In this document: piece after piece, positions 16,893-24,613 of the stretch
Layout of the letters: each line of letters begins with the position of its first letter
How positions within the stretch are numbered: the stretch's first letter is position 1
NCBI GenBank assembly: GCA_045579705.1
Contig: JAZNMP010000004.1
Location: 101,006-165,005, forward strand
DNA length: 64,000 nucleotides
DNA from: Lachnocurva sp045579705
GTDB lineage: Bacteria > Bacillota > Clostridia > Lachnospirales > Lachnospiraceae
Direction of reading: 5' to 3'
Made by a program: the position numbers and the translations under genes
The notes under the pieces: model-generated
Database searches by the model: none
What the model was told of the DNA's origin: nothing
Seen by the model: only the letters and a program-made list of their open reading frames with translations

Positions 16893-18875
16893 ATGGCAAA
16901 TAAAAAAGGAAGTCTATCTATTACTAGCGAGAATATCTTCCCTGTAATCAAAAAATGGTTATATTCAGATCATGATATTTTCCTTAGAGAACTAATTTCA
17001 AATGGATGTGATGCAATCACTAAACTTAAGAAACTAAACGTAATGGGCGATTTCGATCTCCCTGAAGGATATGTTCCTGAAGTTTTAGTAGACTGCAATC
17101 CTACAGATAAAACACTAACTATTACTGATAACGGAATCGGTATGACAGCCGATGAGGTGGACAAGTATATCAATCAGATTGCTTTTTCCGGAGCAACTGA
17201 TTTCCTCGAGAAATACAAAGACAAGGCTGATAGCGAGCAGATCATAGGACACTTCGGTCTCGGCTTCTACTCTGCTTTCATGGTAGCCGATACAGTTGAA
17301 ATCGACTCTCTTTCTTATAAAGAGGGTTCTACACCTGTTCACTGGACTTGCGACGGCGGCACTGATTATGAAATGAGCGACGGCACTCGTTCTACTTTCG
17401 GTACTACTATCACTCTTCATATTAATGAAGACGTTCTCGAGTTCTGTAATGAATACCGTATTAGAGAGATCATCGAAAAATACTGTTCATTCATGCCTTA
17501 TGCCATCTATTTGAACAAAGCAGCTGAGCAGAAAAAAGTGGATGAGAACAACGCAAAGAAGCAGGAAGAACTTAAAGGTAAAGACGAGGAGTTCGTACCA
17601 GAGACAGTAAAACCTCTAAATGATACTAACCCGCTTTGGAACAAAGCACCTTCAGAATGCACAGAGGATGAGTACAAGGAATTCTACAGAAAAGTCTTCC
17701 GTGATTACAAAGAGCCCCTCTTCTGGATTCATCTGAATATGGATTATCCTTTCAGACTGAAGGGTATCCTCTACTTCCCTAAGATTTCCAACCAGTACGA
17801 ATCTCTCGAGGGAACTATTAAGCTTTACAATAATCAGGTATTTATCGCTGATAACATCAAAGAAGTTATTCCAGAATTCCTGATGCTTCTAAAGGGTGTA
17901 ATCGACTGCCCAGATTTACCTCTTAACGTTTCCCGTTCTGCACTTCAGAATGACGGTTTCGTTACGAAGATTTCTGATTACATCACAAAGAAGGTTGCAG
18001 ACAAGCTTACAGGTCTATGCAAGACTGAACATGAAAACTACGAGAAATACTGGGATGATATCAGCCCATTTGTAAAATACGGATGCTTACGCGACAACAA
18101 ATTCTGTGACAAGATGAATGACTACATTCTATTCAAGGATTTGAACGACAAATACATCACTCTTCCAGAACTTCTCGTAAAAGACGAATCTGAAGAAGCT
18201 GAAAATGAAAAAGAAGCTGAAAGCGAGAAGGAAGCTGAAGTAGTTGATGAGAATACTACAGAAGAGGAAAAAGACGACAGAACTCCAGTATACTACGTCA
18301 CAAATCCAACTCAGCAGGGATCCTATATCGCTCTCTTCAAAGAGCAGGATATGAACGCTGTGATCCTGGATCAGGTTATCGATACTCAGTTCATCTCACA
18401 GCTTGAAGCCAGAAACCCTAAGTATAAGTTCTTAAGAATCGATGCAGATACTATGGCCTCTCTGACTGAAGAAGCTAACGAAGAAGAACTTAAGAAAGTA
18501 AACGAAAGACTCTCTGAAATCTTTAAGTCTGCACTTGGAAACGACAAGCTGAAGGTAAAAGCTGAGAAATTCAAGAACAAAGATGTTTCAGCTATGCTTA
18601 ATATTTCAGAAGAAAGCCGTCGTATCAACGAGATGATGAAGATGTACGGAATGGGTTCAGATAATATGGGATTTGATAACGATTCTACTCTCGTACTGAA
18701 CACAAACAACGAACTCGTATCTTACCTCATCGACAATACTGAGAGTGATTACACAGATGACTTCTGTAAACAGCTTTATGATTTGGCTGTACTTCAGAAC
18801 CACCCTCTTTCAGCTGAACAGATGAGTGAATTCATCAGTAGATCAAATCGCATCATGATGCATTTAGTTAAATAA
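16893..18875 (+). CDS. htpG: Molecular chaperone HtpG (Hsp90)
   Basis: A cytosolic ATP-dependent chaperone. The N-terminal GHKL ATPase domain shows ELISNGCDAI, DNGIGM and GHFGLGFYSAFMV; the middle domain has LPLNVSRSALQ (residue ~345), and a C-terminal dimerisation domain follows. I start at ATG 16893 (660 residues): AAAGGAG lies 11 nt upstream, and the in-frame TTG at 16872 is itself part of the Shine-Dalgarno context. An acidic Glu/Lys/Asp-rich insert at about residues 430-463 is unusual for bacterial HtpG and lengthens the protein by some 30 residues. The CIRCE element upstream predicts HrcA-controlled heat-shock expression. Confidence 0.96.
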   Translation: MANKKGSLSITSENIFPVIKKWLYSDHDIFLRELISNGCDAITKLKKLNVMGDFDLPEGYVPEVLVDCNPTDKTLTITDNGIGMTADEVDKYINQIAFSGATDFLEKYKDKADSEQIIGHFGLGFYSAFMVADTVEIDSLSYKEGSTPVHWTCDGGTDYEMSDGTRSTFGTTITLHINEDVLEFCNEYRIREIIEKYCSFMPYAIYLNKAAEQKKVDENNAKKQEELKGKDEEFVPETVKPLNDTNPLWNKAPSECTEDEYKEFYRKVFRDYKEPLFWIHLNMDYPFRLKGILYFPKISNQYESLEGTIKLYNNQVFIADNIKEVIPEFLMLLKGVIDCPDLPLNVSRSALQNDGFVTKISDYITKKVADKLTGLCKTEHENYEKYWDDISPFVKYGCLRDNKFCDKMNDYILFKDLNDKYITLPELLVKDESEEAENEKEAESEKEAEVVDENTTEEEKDDRTPVYYVTNPTQQGSYIALFKEQDMNAVILDQVIDTQFISQLEARNPKYKFLRIDADTMASLTEEANEEELKKVNERLSEIFKSALGNDKLKVKAEKFKNKDVSAMLNISEESRRINEMMKMYGMGSDNMGFDNDSTLVLNTNNELVSYLIDNTESDYTDDFCKQLYDLAVLQNHPLSAEQMSEFISRSNRIMMHLVK

Positions 18876-18903
18876 TTATATTCATATTCAAACTTATAAT
18901 TAA

Positions 18904-18964
18904 AACTCGCCTTAGAGATATGTCCCGAATTTAGGACAGCTTAAATCTTTAAGGCGAGTTTTTT
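18904..18964 (+). terminator. Terminator after htpG
   Basis: AACTCGCCTTA (18904-18914) pairs with TAAGGCGAGTT (18950-18960); an inner GTCC/GGAC helix sits in the loop, and six T follow (18959-18964). Confidence 0.8.
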
Positions 18965-19041
18965 ACAATTATTATCAAAATCAAACTTTAATTTTTTGTA
19001 ATTTTATCAAATTTGCCGTAGTTTTATCAATATACTTGTTT

Positions 19042-19047
19042 TATAAT
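19042..19047 (+). promoter_or_regulatory. Probable -10 box for the DUF6465-like gene
   Basis: TATAAT at 19042-19047, about 55 nt before the ATG. No convincing -35 hexamer is found at 16-18 nt, so the promoter may be weak or activated. The stretch 18965-19041 is AT-rich with nothing else recognisable. Confidence 0.4.
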
Positions 19048-19101
19048 GAATTTGTGTTTTAGTTTTCTAAATTAATTGTTCAATTACATGAGGAGGACGA
19101 A

Positions 19102-19554
19102 ATGGCGAAAAAGGTTACTACAAGGGAAGAATTCGTTGCAGGTCTTAAGAAGGCTGCCGAAGAAGTAGAAGCAAAAGCTGCTACAAAGACTGCTGAGACA
19201 AAGGCTACTGCAACAAAGAAAGTTGCTGAAACAAAGAAGAAAGCAACTACTGCAACAAAGAAAGCTGCCACATCAACAAAGAAAGCAGCAACAAAGGCTA
19301 CTACAAAGGCCAAAGCTACAGCTACTAAAGCAAAGGCAACTGTCGAGAAAGCAACATCCGCTGTTAAAACTACAGCTATCGTTCAGTTTGAGGGGGAAGA
19401 TAGAAAGGTTGACGATGTAGTCACAAAAGCTATCGCAGATTTTCATTCAAAATCAAAGAATACTCTCAAAGAAATCAAGGTTTATATCAAACCTGAAGAC
19501 AGAACAGCTTACTACGTAGCAAATGGAAATTACGCTGATAGAGTTGATCTATAA
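19102..19554 (+). CDS. Histone-H1-like Lys/Ala/Thr-rich protein with DUF6465-like C-terminal domain
   Basis: 150 residues in three parts: a short N-terminal helix (REEFVAGLKKAAEEVEAKAA), a low-complexity basic segment of Lys/Ala/Thr repeats (AATKKA- and TKAKATA-like) from about 22 to 92, and a compact domain of ~55 residues (TAIVQFEGEDRKVDDVVTKA, then YIKPEDRTAYYVANG). The repeat part resembles the DNA-binding tails of bacterial H1-like proteins. The C-terminal domain matches what I remember of DUF6465, found in Lachnospiraceae. A nucleoid or polyanion-binding role is inferred only from composition. GAGGAGG precedes the ATG. The IS element begins 12 nt after the stop, so any native terminator has been displaced. 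Confidence 0.75.
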   Translation: MAKKVTTREEFVAGLKKAAEEVEAKAATKTAETKATATKKVAETKKKATTATKKAATSTKKAATKATTKAKATATKAKATVEKATSAVKTTAIVQFEGEDRKVDDVVTKAIADFHSKSKNTLKEIKVYIKPEDRTAYYVANGNYADRVDL

Positions 19555-19566
19555 GGCAAAATAAAA

Positions 19567-19583
19567 GGGCTGTGAAATAATCA
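19567..19583 (+). repeat. Left terminal inverted repeat of the IS1182-family element
   Basis: GGGCTGTGAAATAATCA; pairs with 21342-21358 at 15 of 17 positions. Confidence 0.8.
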
Positions 19584-19586
19584 GCT

Positions 19587-19642
19587 CATGAAAAAAAGAG
19601 AAGTAATAGCTGGAAACAGCTGATTACTTCTCTTTGTTCATG
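19587..19642 (+). other. Long hairpin in the IS left end
   Basis: The inner stem AGAGAAGTAAT/ATTACTTCTCT (19597-19607 with 19623-19633) carries an AGCTG-GAAA-CAGCT tip and one bulged G. The outer arms CATGAA and TTCATG extend it. It lies upstream of the transposase start and may block readthrough translation or transcription into the transposase. Confidence 0.75.
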
Positions 19643-19655
19643 GTAAAATATTACC

Positions 19656-21230
19656 ATGAACAATCAAACCAATTATTATAATACTCTAAATCAGGGCGTT
19701 TTGCCATTTTTTATTTCAGATTGCTTGGATATCTGTGATCCGGTTTTTACTTTTGACGAACTCGTGGGAGGTATGAATCTTGAGAAGTATCTGAAAAATG
19801 TGCCAGAGCATAAGCTTGGCAGAATCAGATATAATCCAGTCAAAATGTTGAAAACCGTACTATTCGGTTTTATGAGTGAAGGATATATTTCACTAAGAGG
19901 ACTTCAAGAAAACTGTAGGGTTAACATTCGATTTATGTATCTTATGGACAGGGAAACTCCTTCTTACAGAACCTTCAGCTATTTCATAAACGATGTGTTA
20001 AAGGATTCAATAGAGGATATTTTTAACGATATTAATCAGGAAATATTCAGCAGGGATAAAGTTGACCTGAATCATCTTTATATTGATGGTTCGAAGTTTG
20101 AAGCTAATGCCAACAAATATACTTGGGTATGGAAGAAGGCCACGGAAAAATCCCGTTACCGTCTTTTTGAAAAGATAACTGAATTACTGCAAGAAATCAA
20201 CAGCGATCTTCAGTGGAGCGGAATCAAGATTGAGACTAATACAGAGTACATGCCTGAATATATGCGCCAGATAACAGAACGGTTTTCTGAGATATGGAAG
20301 CTTGATACTTCAACTTTTGTTTCAGGAAAAGGACATAGGAAACCCGTCCAGCAGAGACAGTACGAAAAGCTTGTAGAGTACACAACAAAGCTCAATGAAT
20401 ATGTCACAAAAATCAGCACCTGCGGAGAAAACAGGAACAGCTATTCAAAGACAGATCCTTCCGCTACATTTATGAGAATAAAGACAGACTACATGGGAAA
20501 CGACCAGCTTCTTCCCGCATACAACGTTCAGATAGGTGTAGCTGATGAATACATAGCAGTTGTTGATGTTAATCAATACAGATCTGACATGGACTGCTTC
20601 ATACCGTTGATGAATAAGTATTATGAAACATATGGCTTTTATCCCAAATATCCTGTGGCTGATGCTGGATATGGCTCGTTCAATAATTATATCTTTTGCG
20701 AGCAAAAAGGCATGGAAAAGTACATGAAGTTCACAATGTTTAAAAAGGAAACGACCGATAAGAAATATCACAACGATCCATTCAGAGCTGTTAATTTCGA
20801 AATCGGTGATGATGGGAAAATGCGTTGTCCTAATGGGAAGAAGTTCAACTTTCTATACAGGCAGCATGTAAAAGGAAACCAGTATGGTCGGCAAGAAGAA
20901 GTCTATCAGTGTGAAGACTGCAGTGGTTGTCCCTATGCATCGAAGTGTAAGAAAACAGATAAAAACAAGACCGTAAGAATAAACGAAGAACTGACCGCTA
21001 TGCATCAGGAGGTTATAAATAATCTTGAAAGCATCCAGGGAGCACTCCTTAGAATGAACAGATCCATTCAAGCGGAAGGTACTTTCGGAATCATAAAAAA
21101 TGATCGTTGGTATAAAAGAATAGTCCGAAAAGGAATAGAATCCGTAAAACTTGAGGTTCTTTTGGTTTCAATAGGTCATAACTTATATAAATATCACAAT
21201 AAAAAGATGCGTCTCCAAGAAGCTGCCTAA
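19656..21230 (+). CDS. IS1182-family transposase
   Basis: A 524-residue DDE transposase, full length for the family. The N-terminal helical domain (KMLKTVLFGFMSEGYISLRG) is followed by candidate catalytic residues: Asp in LYIDGSKFEANA (~146), Asp in VADAGYGSFNNY (~335) and Glu in QAEGTFG (~473). A Cys-rich segment lies between the second Asp and Glu (YQCEDCSGCPYASKC). The frame is intact. The start ATG (19656) has no Shine-Dalgarno and sits inside the CATGGTAA-AATA-TTACCATG hairpin (19639-19658), consistent with low translation. Confidence 0.93.
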   Translation: MNNQTNYYNTLNQGVLPFFISDCLDICDPVFTFDELVGGMNLEKYLKNVPEHKLGRIRYNPVKMLKTVLFGFMSEGYISLRGLQENCRVNIRFMYLMDRETPSYRTFSYFINDVLKDSIEDIFNDINQEIFSRDKVDLNHLYIDGSKFEANANKYTWVWKKATEKSRYRLFEKITELLQEINSDLQWSGIKIETNTEYMPEYMRQITERFSEIWKLDTSTFVSGKGHRKPVQQRQYEKLVEYTTKLNEYVTKISTCGENRNSYSKTDPSATFMRIKTDYMGNDQLLPAYNVQIGVADEYIAVVDVNQYRSDMDCFIPLMNKYYETYGFYPKYPVADAGYGSFNNYIFCEQKGMEKYMKFTMFKKETTDKKYHNDPFRAVNFEIGDDGKMRCPNGKKFNFLYRQHVKGNQYGRQEEVYQCEDCSGCPYASKCKKTDKNKTVRINEELTAMHQEVINNLESIQGALLRMNRSIQAEGTFGIIKNDRWYKRIVRKGIESVKLEVLLVSIGHNLYKYHNKKMRLQEAA

Positions 21231-21341
21231 TCAAAAAAGTTTGCAGTTTTTGGGGAAAGGGGCATTATACTCTATTTTTTGCCAGAAACAGCATACCTCA
21301 CAAAAAATGATATAAAAAGGGAGCTGGAAAAAATGATTATC

Positions 21342-21358
21342 TCATTTTTTCACAGCCC
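21342..21358 (-). repeat. Right terminal inverted repeat of the IS1182-family element
   Basis: Read on the minus strand it begins GGGCTGTGAAA, mirroring the left end. Confidence 0.8.
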
Positions 21359-21688
21359 CTAATACTCCTGTTAATGAAGGTTATCATTAGGCAGAATTGA
21401 CTCATTTTATATAGACTTTCTAATACAGTGAAATTAGGTTACACGATAACCTCCACCTTTATTCACTACCCCTAATCTATAAGCGCCTCCTCTTCTACGT
21501 GAGAATCACGAAAACAAAACCCCTAGTTACAGTCGTTAAATCGCTTTTTGCTACTTTGGTATATGATAACGACTAGACATATTTTTCTTATAACATAGCT
21601 TCAAACCCGCTTCAATACACGCTCAAACGATTTAATAGACCTTTCTGAATTTGACGTATTTCTTTATTCTTTATTTATAATGTGAAAC
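21359..21688. other. Non-coding stretch between the IS and the mecA promoter, with inverted repeats
   Basis: About 330 nt without a convincing gene. AGGTTATC (21378-21385) can pair with GATAACCT (21445-21452), enclosing a 75-nt unit. Alternatively AGGTTA (21437-21442) pairs locally with TAACCT (21447-21452), so the two folds exclude each other. On the minus strand GTG at 21469 opens a 10-codon frame ending in the hairpin, preceded by AGGGG. TTGACG at 21651 with TATAAT at 21676 (19-nt spacer) is a possible extra promoter. It could be the remnant of another element or an RNA gene; nothing was recognised with certainty. Confidence 0.35.
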
Positions 21689-21717
21689 TTTACTTTAACC
21701 CTCAAAATACTTATAAT
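21689..21717 (+). promoter_or_regulatory. mecA promoter
   Basis: -35 TTTACT (21689-21694), 17-nt spacer, -10 TATAAT (21712-21717); about 33 nt to the start region of mecA. Confidence 0.6.
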
Positions 21718-21756
21718 TTTTCTACCATATACTATTTAGAAAGTTAGGTGATGTCA

Positions 21757-22476
21757 TTGAAATTACAACGAATAAATGAAAAACAGATTAAATGTACCAT
21801 CACCAAGGAAGATCTCGAGCAAAGACAGATTTTGCCATCAGATCTCAGGTATGGTTCAAATGCAACCAAACGCCTATTTAGTGAGGTCTTGAAATCTGCC
21901 AAGGAACGTTTTAACTTCTCTCAGGATAACGACGCATTAACTATAGAAGCAATTCCTACAGAGAACGACTCTATAGATATCGTTATTACAAAGGACAACT
22001 TCCCTGATGAATTAGATACCCGTTTCGCAGAATTCTCTAAATCAGATATTGCTGTCCCTGTTATCCCTGACGGAGAGGATCTCACTGTTCCAACTTTTGA
22101 TCCATCTGATTTATATAAATCTTATGTAGGCAGAAAAAAGACTAAGATAGAGCGTCCTGGTTCTGTTTCAGCAGAAACAGAAACCACTAATAATCTCTTT
22201 GTATTTGAATCTATGGATGATTTAATCACTGTTGCAAAGGTCTTATCTCCAACCTTTAACGGCGAGAGCAAACTTACACGTTTTGCTGATACAAACGAAC
22301 TTATACTAGATTTAACATATACTACTTCAGTTTCTGAGAAACTAGACAAAACTAGCGCTGTACTGGCAGATTTCGATACACCAGTAATCCTAAATGCGCC
22401 TGCAAAGGCCGCAATCAAAGAACACGGAGAAGTTGTTATCGATACAAATGCAGTCGAAGTACTTGCATCTCTATAA
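21757..22476 (+). CDS. mecA: Adaptor protein MecA
   Basis: An adaptor that brings substrates to the ClpCP protease; in bacilli it controls competence and general proteolysis. The N-terminal domain LKLQRINEKQIKCTITKEDL and the DLEQRQILPSDLRYG segment are typical. The C-terminal domain (LFVFESMDDLITVAKVLSP, near residue 145, onward) resembles the ClpC-binding part. A central acidic/Pro region (~95-135) separates them. I prefer TTG at 21757 (239 residues): AGGTG sits 6 nt upstream and the N-terminus then matches the family (MKLQRI). GTG 21748 and ATG 21751 are possible in-frame alternatives with poor spacing. Confidence 0.88.
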   Translation: MKLQRINEKQIKCTITKEDLEQRQILPSDLRYGSNATKRLFSEVLKSAKERFNFSQDNDALTIEAIPTENDSIDIVITKDNFPDELDTRFAEFSKSDIAVPVIPDGEDLTVPTFDPSDLYKSYVGRKKTKIERPGSVSAETETTNNLFVFESMDDLITVAKVLSPTFNGESKLTRFADTNELILDLTYTTSVSEKLDKTSAVLADFDTPVILNAPAKAAIKEHGEVVIDTNAVEVLASL

Positions 22477-22528
22477 CATTTACACTTGTTTCTATACACA
22501 TTTTAGGTGTAGTATAGTTATGAAACAC

Positions 22529-22547
22529 GAGATATACTATATATCTC
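22529..22547 (+). promoter_or_regulatory. Palindrome in the ferredoxin leader
   Basis: GAGATATA (22529-22536), CTA, TATATCTC (22540-22547): an 8-bp inverted repeat between a possible -10 (TATAGT, 22513-22518) and the GGAGG before the ferredoxin ATG. It could be an operator or a 5' mRNA hairpin. Confidence 0.4.
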
Positions 22548-22572
22548 ATTAATATTAAAGGAGGAATTTACT

Positions 22573-22743
22573 ATGGCTTATGTAATTTCAGATCAGTGTG
22601 TAAGTTGCGGAACATGCGAACCTGAATGTCCAGTTTCAGCAATCTCACAGGGAGATACACAGTATGAAATCGACGCTGATGCTTGCATCGAATGCGGAAC
22701 ATGCGCATCAGTTTGCCCTACAGATTCTATTTCACAGGGCTAA
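22573..22743 (+). CDS. Small 2x[4Fe-4S] ferredoxin
   Basis: A 56-residue clostridial-type ferredoxin, an electron carrier for enzymes such as pyruvate:ferredoxin oxidoreductase, Rnf, hydrogenase and Nfn. Both cluster motifs are complete: C9xxC12xxC15xxxC19P and C38xxC41xxC44xxxC48P. AAAGGAGG precedes the ATG. The gene is monocistronic and ends directly at a 27-bp perfect hairpin. It is a natural partner for the NfnAB encoded 20 kb away. Confidence 0.97.
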   Translation: MAYVISDQCVSCGTCEPECPVSAISQGDTQYEIDADACIECGTCASVCPTDSISQG

Positions 22744-22802
22744 TTATTGTAAAATAAAAGCGGACTGCGATTAATTCGCAGTCCGCTTTTATTTTACAAT
22801 AA
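22744..22802. terminator. Bidirectional terminator, 27-bp perfect stem
   Basis: 22744-22770 is the exact reverse complement of 22776-22802; the loop is TTAAT. It abuts the ferredoxin stop codon and overlaps nearly all of the gap to the convergent dnaB stop at 22803. Both strands give a GC-rich core (GCGGACTGCGA) followed by TTTTATTTTA. Confidence 0.95.
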
Positions 22803-24152
22803 TTAAAATTCTTTTCTTTCGAGATTTCCGAATTTTGTATATTCTGGCATCCATACCAAATCAACAGTTCCGATAGGACCGTTTCTCTGCTTAGCAATAA
22901 TAACTTCAGCGATACCTTTTTTCTCAGAATCATGATTATAATAATCATCTCTATAGATAAACATTACCACATCGGCATCCTGCTCGATGGCACCTGAATC
23001 TCGCAAATCAGACATCATAGGTCTCTTATCCGGTCTGGATTCAACTGCTCGCGATAACTGCGAAAGCGCAATTACCGGTACATTAAGCTCTCTGGCTACC
23101 GCTTTGAGATTACGTGAAATCTCTGCAATTTCCAACTGATGTGATTCTGACTTTCCGGAACCAGACATAAGCTGAAGATAATCGATGATGATTAGTGAGA
23201 AATCTGGATGCTCCAGTTTAATCTTTCTACACTTACTTCTAAGTTCAGCTACACTAATAGATGGTGTATCATCAATAACCAGATTAGAACGACCGATTAC
23301 AGAAGCACCTTCCATCAGCGTCATCCATTCATCGTCCTGCAGAGAACCTGTTCTAAGCTTCTGTGCATCAATATGTGTTTCCAATGAGAACATTCGATTT
23401 ACGAGCTGTTCTTTTGACATTTCCAAAGAGAATATAGCCACACATTTGTTATCATGAAAAGCTACATGCTGAGCGATATTTAGAACTAACGCAGTCTTTC
23501 CCATAGAAGGTCTAGCCGCCAACAAAATCAAATCCGATGGCTGTAAACCAGCTGTTTTGTAATCCAAATCGATGAATCCTGTCGCAACTCCAGTTACCGT
23601 ACCCTTTGTCATAGACGCCTGGCGTATTTTGTCCAAAGCATTTCCTACAACCTGACGGATTGGAACCAAATCACTCTTTCCACGTTTCTGAACCAGATTA
23701 AAAATATCATGCTCAGTTTTATTCAAAATATCTTCTGTAGGCATAGTTGCCTCAAAGCAATCTTTTTCTATTTCCTGATTAACTCTGATAATTGAGCGAA
23801 GCAAGGCCTTCTCTCTTACGATATTCGCATAATCCTTTGCATTTACAGTAACAGGAACCGAATCAATAATTCCATTTATAAACTGAATAGATGCACTTTC
23901 TGGTGAAAGTTTCTTTTCGAGCAATCGATCCTGCAATACTACAGGATCGATTGGTTTATCTTCATTATAAAGCTCAGTAATCGCTTCAAAATAACATCCG
24001 TATACATTGTTGTAAAAATCATCTCTAGTTAGGATTTCCTGGACTAAAGTTATTTTTTCATTATCTATCAGCATCGAACCGATAACTGAAAGCTCAGCTT
24101 CTGGCGAATTAGGCATAACCCTTGAAGGGGCCTGTACCAACGTTTCGTCCAT
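22803..24152 (-). CDS. dnaB: Replicative DNA helicase DnaB
   Basis: The hexameric 5'-3' helicase of the replisome (DnaC in B. subtilis naming). 449 residues. The N-terminal DnaB domain begins PNSPEAELSVIGSML; the RecA-like core has Walker A ARPSMGKTAL (~212), Walker B SLIIIDYLQLM, and RAVESRPDKRPMMSDLRDSG. No intein is present. It follows rplI by 14 nt and ends at the shared hairpin. gdpP-rplI-dnaB is a conserved Firmicutes order. Confidence 0.97.
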   Translation of the reverse strand: MDETLVQAPSRVMPNSPEAELSVIGSMLIDNEKITLVQEILTRDDFYNNVYGCYFEAITELYNEDKPIDPVVLQDRLLEKKLSPESASIQFINGIIDSVPVTVNAKDYANIVREKALLRSIIRVNQEIEKDCFEATMPTEDILNKTEHDIFNLVQKRGKSDLVPIRQVVGNALDKIRQASMTKGTVTGVATGFIDLDYKTAGLQPSDLILLAARPSMGKTALVLNIAQHVAFHDNKCVAIFSLEMSKEQLVNRMFSLETHIDAQKLRTGSLQDDEWMTLMEGASVIGRSNLVIDDTPSISVAELRSKCRKIKLEHPDFSLIIIDYLQLMSGSGKSESHQLEIAEISRNLKAVARELNVPVIALSQLSRAVESRPDKRPMMSDLRDSGAIEQDADVVMFIYRDDYYNHDSEKKGIAEVIIAKQRNGPIGTVDLVWMPEYTKFGNLERKEF

Positions 24153-24166
24153 CGTGACCTCTTTCT

Positions 24167-24613
24167 TTATGCTTCTTTAACTTCAACTCTCAATGTCGCT
24201 ACCACTTCAGGGTGTAGTTTTACATTGATTTCAAATGTTCCAACAGATTTAATAGGCTCAGCTATCTCAAATTTCTTCTTATCCAAAACTTCACCATACT
24301 GTTCCTTAACTGCATCCGCAATCTGTTTTGTAGAAACAGTTCCGAATACACGTCCGCCTTCACCAGTCTTTATCGAAAGAACAACCTTCCAGTCTTTCAT
24401 TTCTTCTGCATGCTTCTTTGCTGCTTCAAGTTTCTCGAGTGCAACCTTTTCATCATGCTTCTTTCTGCCATTCATTTCGCTTATATTAGCTTTATTAGCT
24501 TCTTTAGCTAAATTCTTTTTAAATAATGCATTCTTTGCATATCCATCGCTTACTTCTACGATGTCACCTTTTTTACCGACTTTTCTAACGTCCTGAAGTA
24601 ATATTACTTTCAT
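24167..24613 (-). CDS. rplI: 50S ribosomal protein L9
   Basis: 148 residues, family size. The N-terminal rRNA-binding signature is MKVILLQDVRKVGKKGDIVEVSDGYAKNAL-like (quoted in part: VGKKGDIVEVSDGYAKN). The long helix MNGRKKHDEKVALEKLEAAK connects to the C-terminal domain. Its ATG overlaps the gdpP stop (ATGA), so the two are translationally coupled. Confidence 0.97.
   Translation of the reverse strand: MKVILLQDVRKVGKKGDIVEVSDGYAKNALFKKNLAKEANKANISEMNGRKKHDEKVALEKLEAAKKHAEEMKDWKVVLSIKTGEGGRVFGTVSTKQIADAVKEQYGEVLDKKKFEIAEPIKSVGTFEINVKLHPEVVATLRVEVKEA

Larger units (their letters stand above)
19567..21358 (+). mobile_element. Complete IS1182-family insertion sequence
   Basis: A 1792-bp element with one intact transposase and matching ends. 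The first 17 bases on the left (19567-19583) match the reverse complement of the right end (21358-21342) at 15 of 17 positions, both beginning GGGCTGTGAAA. No clear target duplication is visible in the flanks. The left end folds into a long hairpin (19587-19642) with an AGCTG-GAAA-CAGCT tip, and a second hairpin covers the transposase start codon. Intact ends and frame suggest a recent, possibly active copy. Confidence 0.88.

Noticed and set aside
19080..19313. Minus-strand Ala/Val/Phe-rich open frame
   Set aside because: It is the shadow of the Lys/Ala/Thr repeats of the DUF6465-like gene, which has a strong ribosome site and a sensible product.
21378..21452. Integron attC-like fold around GGTTATC/GATAACC
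   Set aside because: The core sites do not match GTTRRRY/RYYYAAC and no integrase or cassette genes are nearby.
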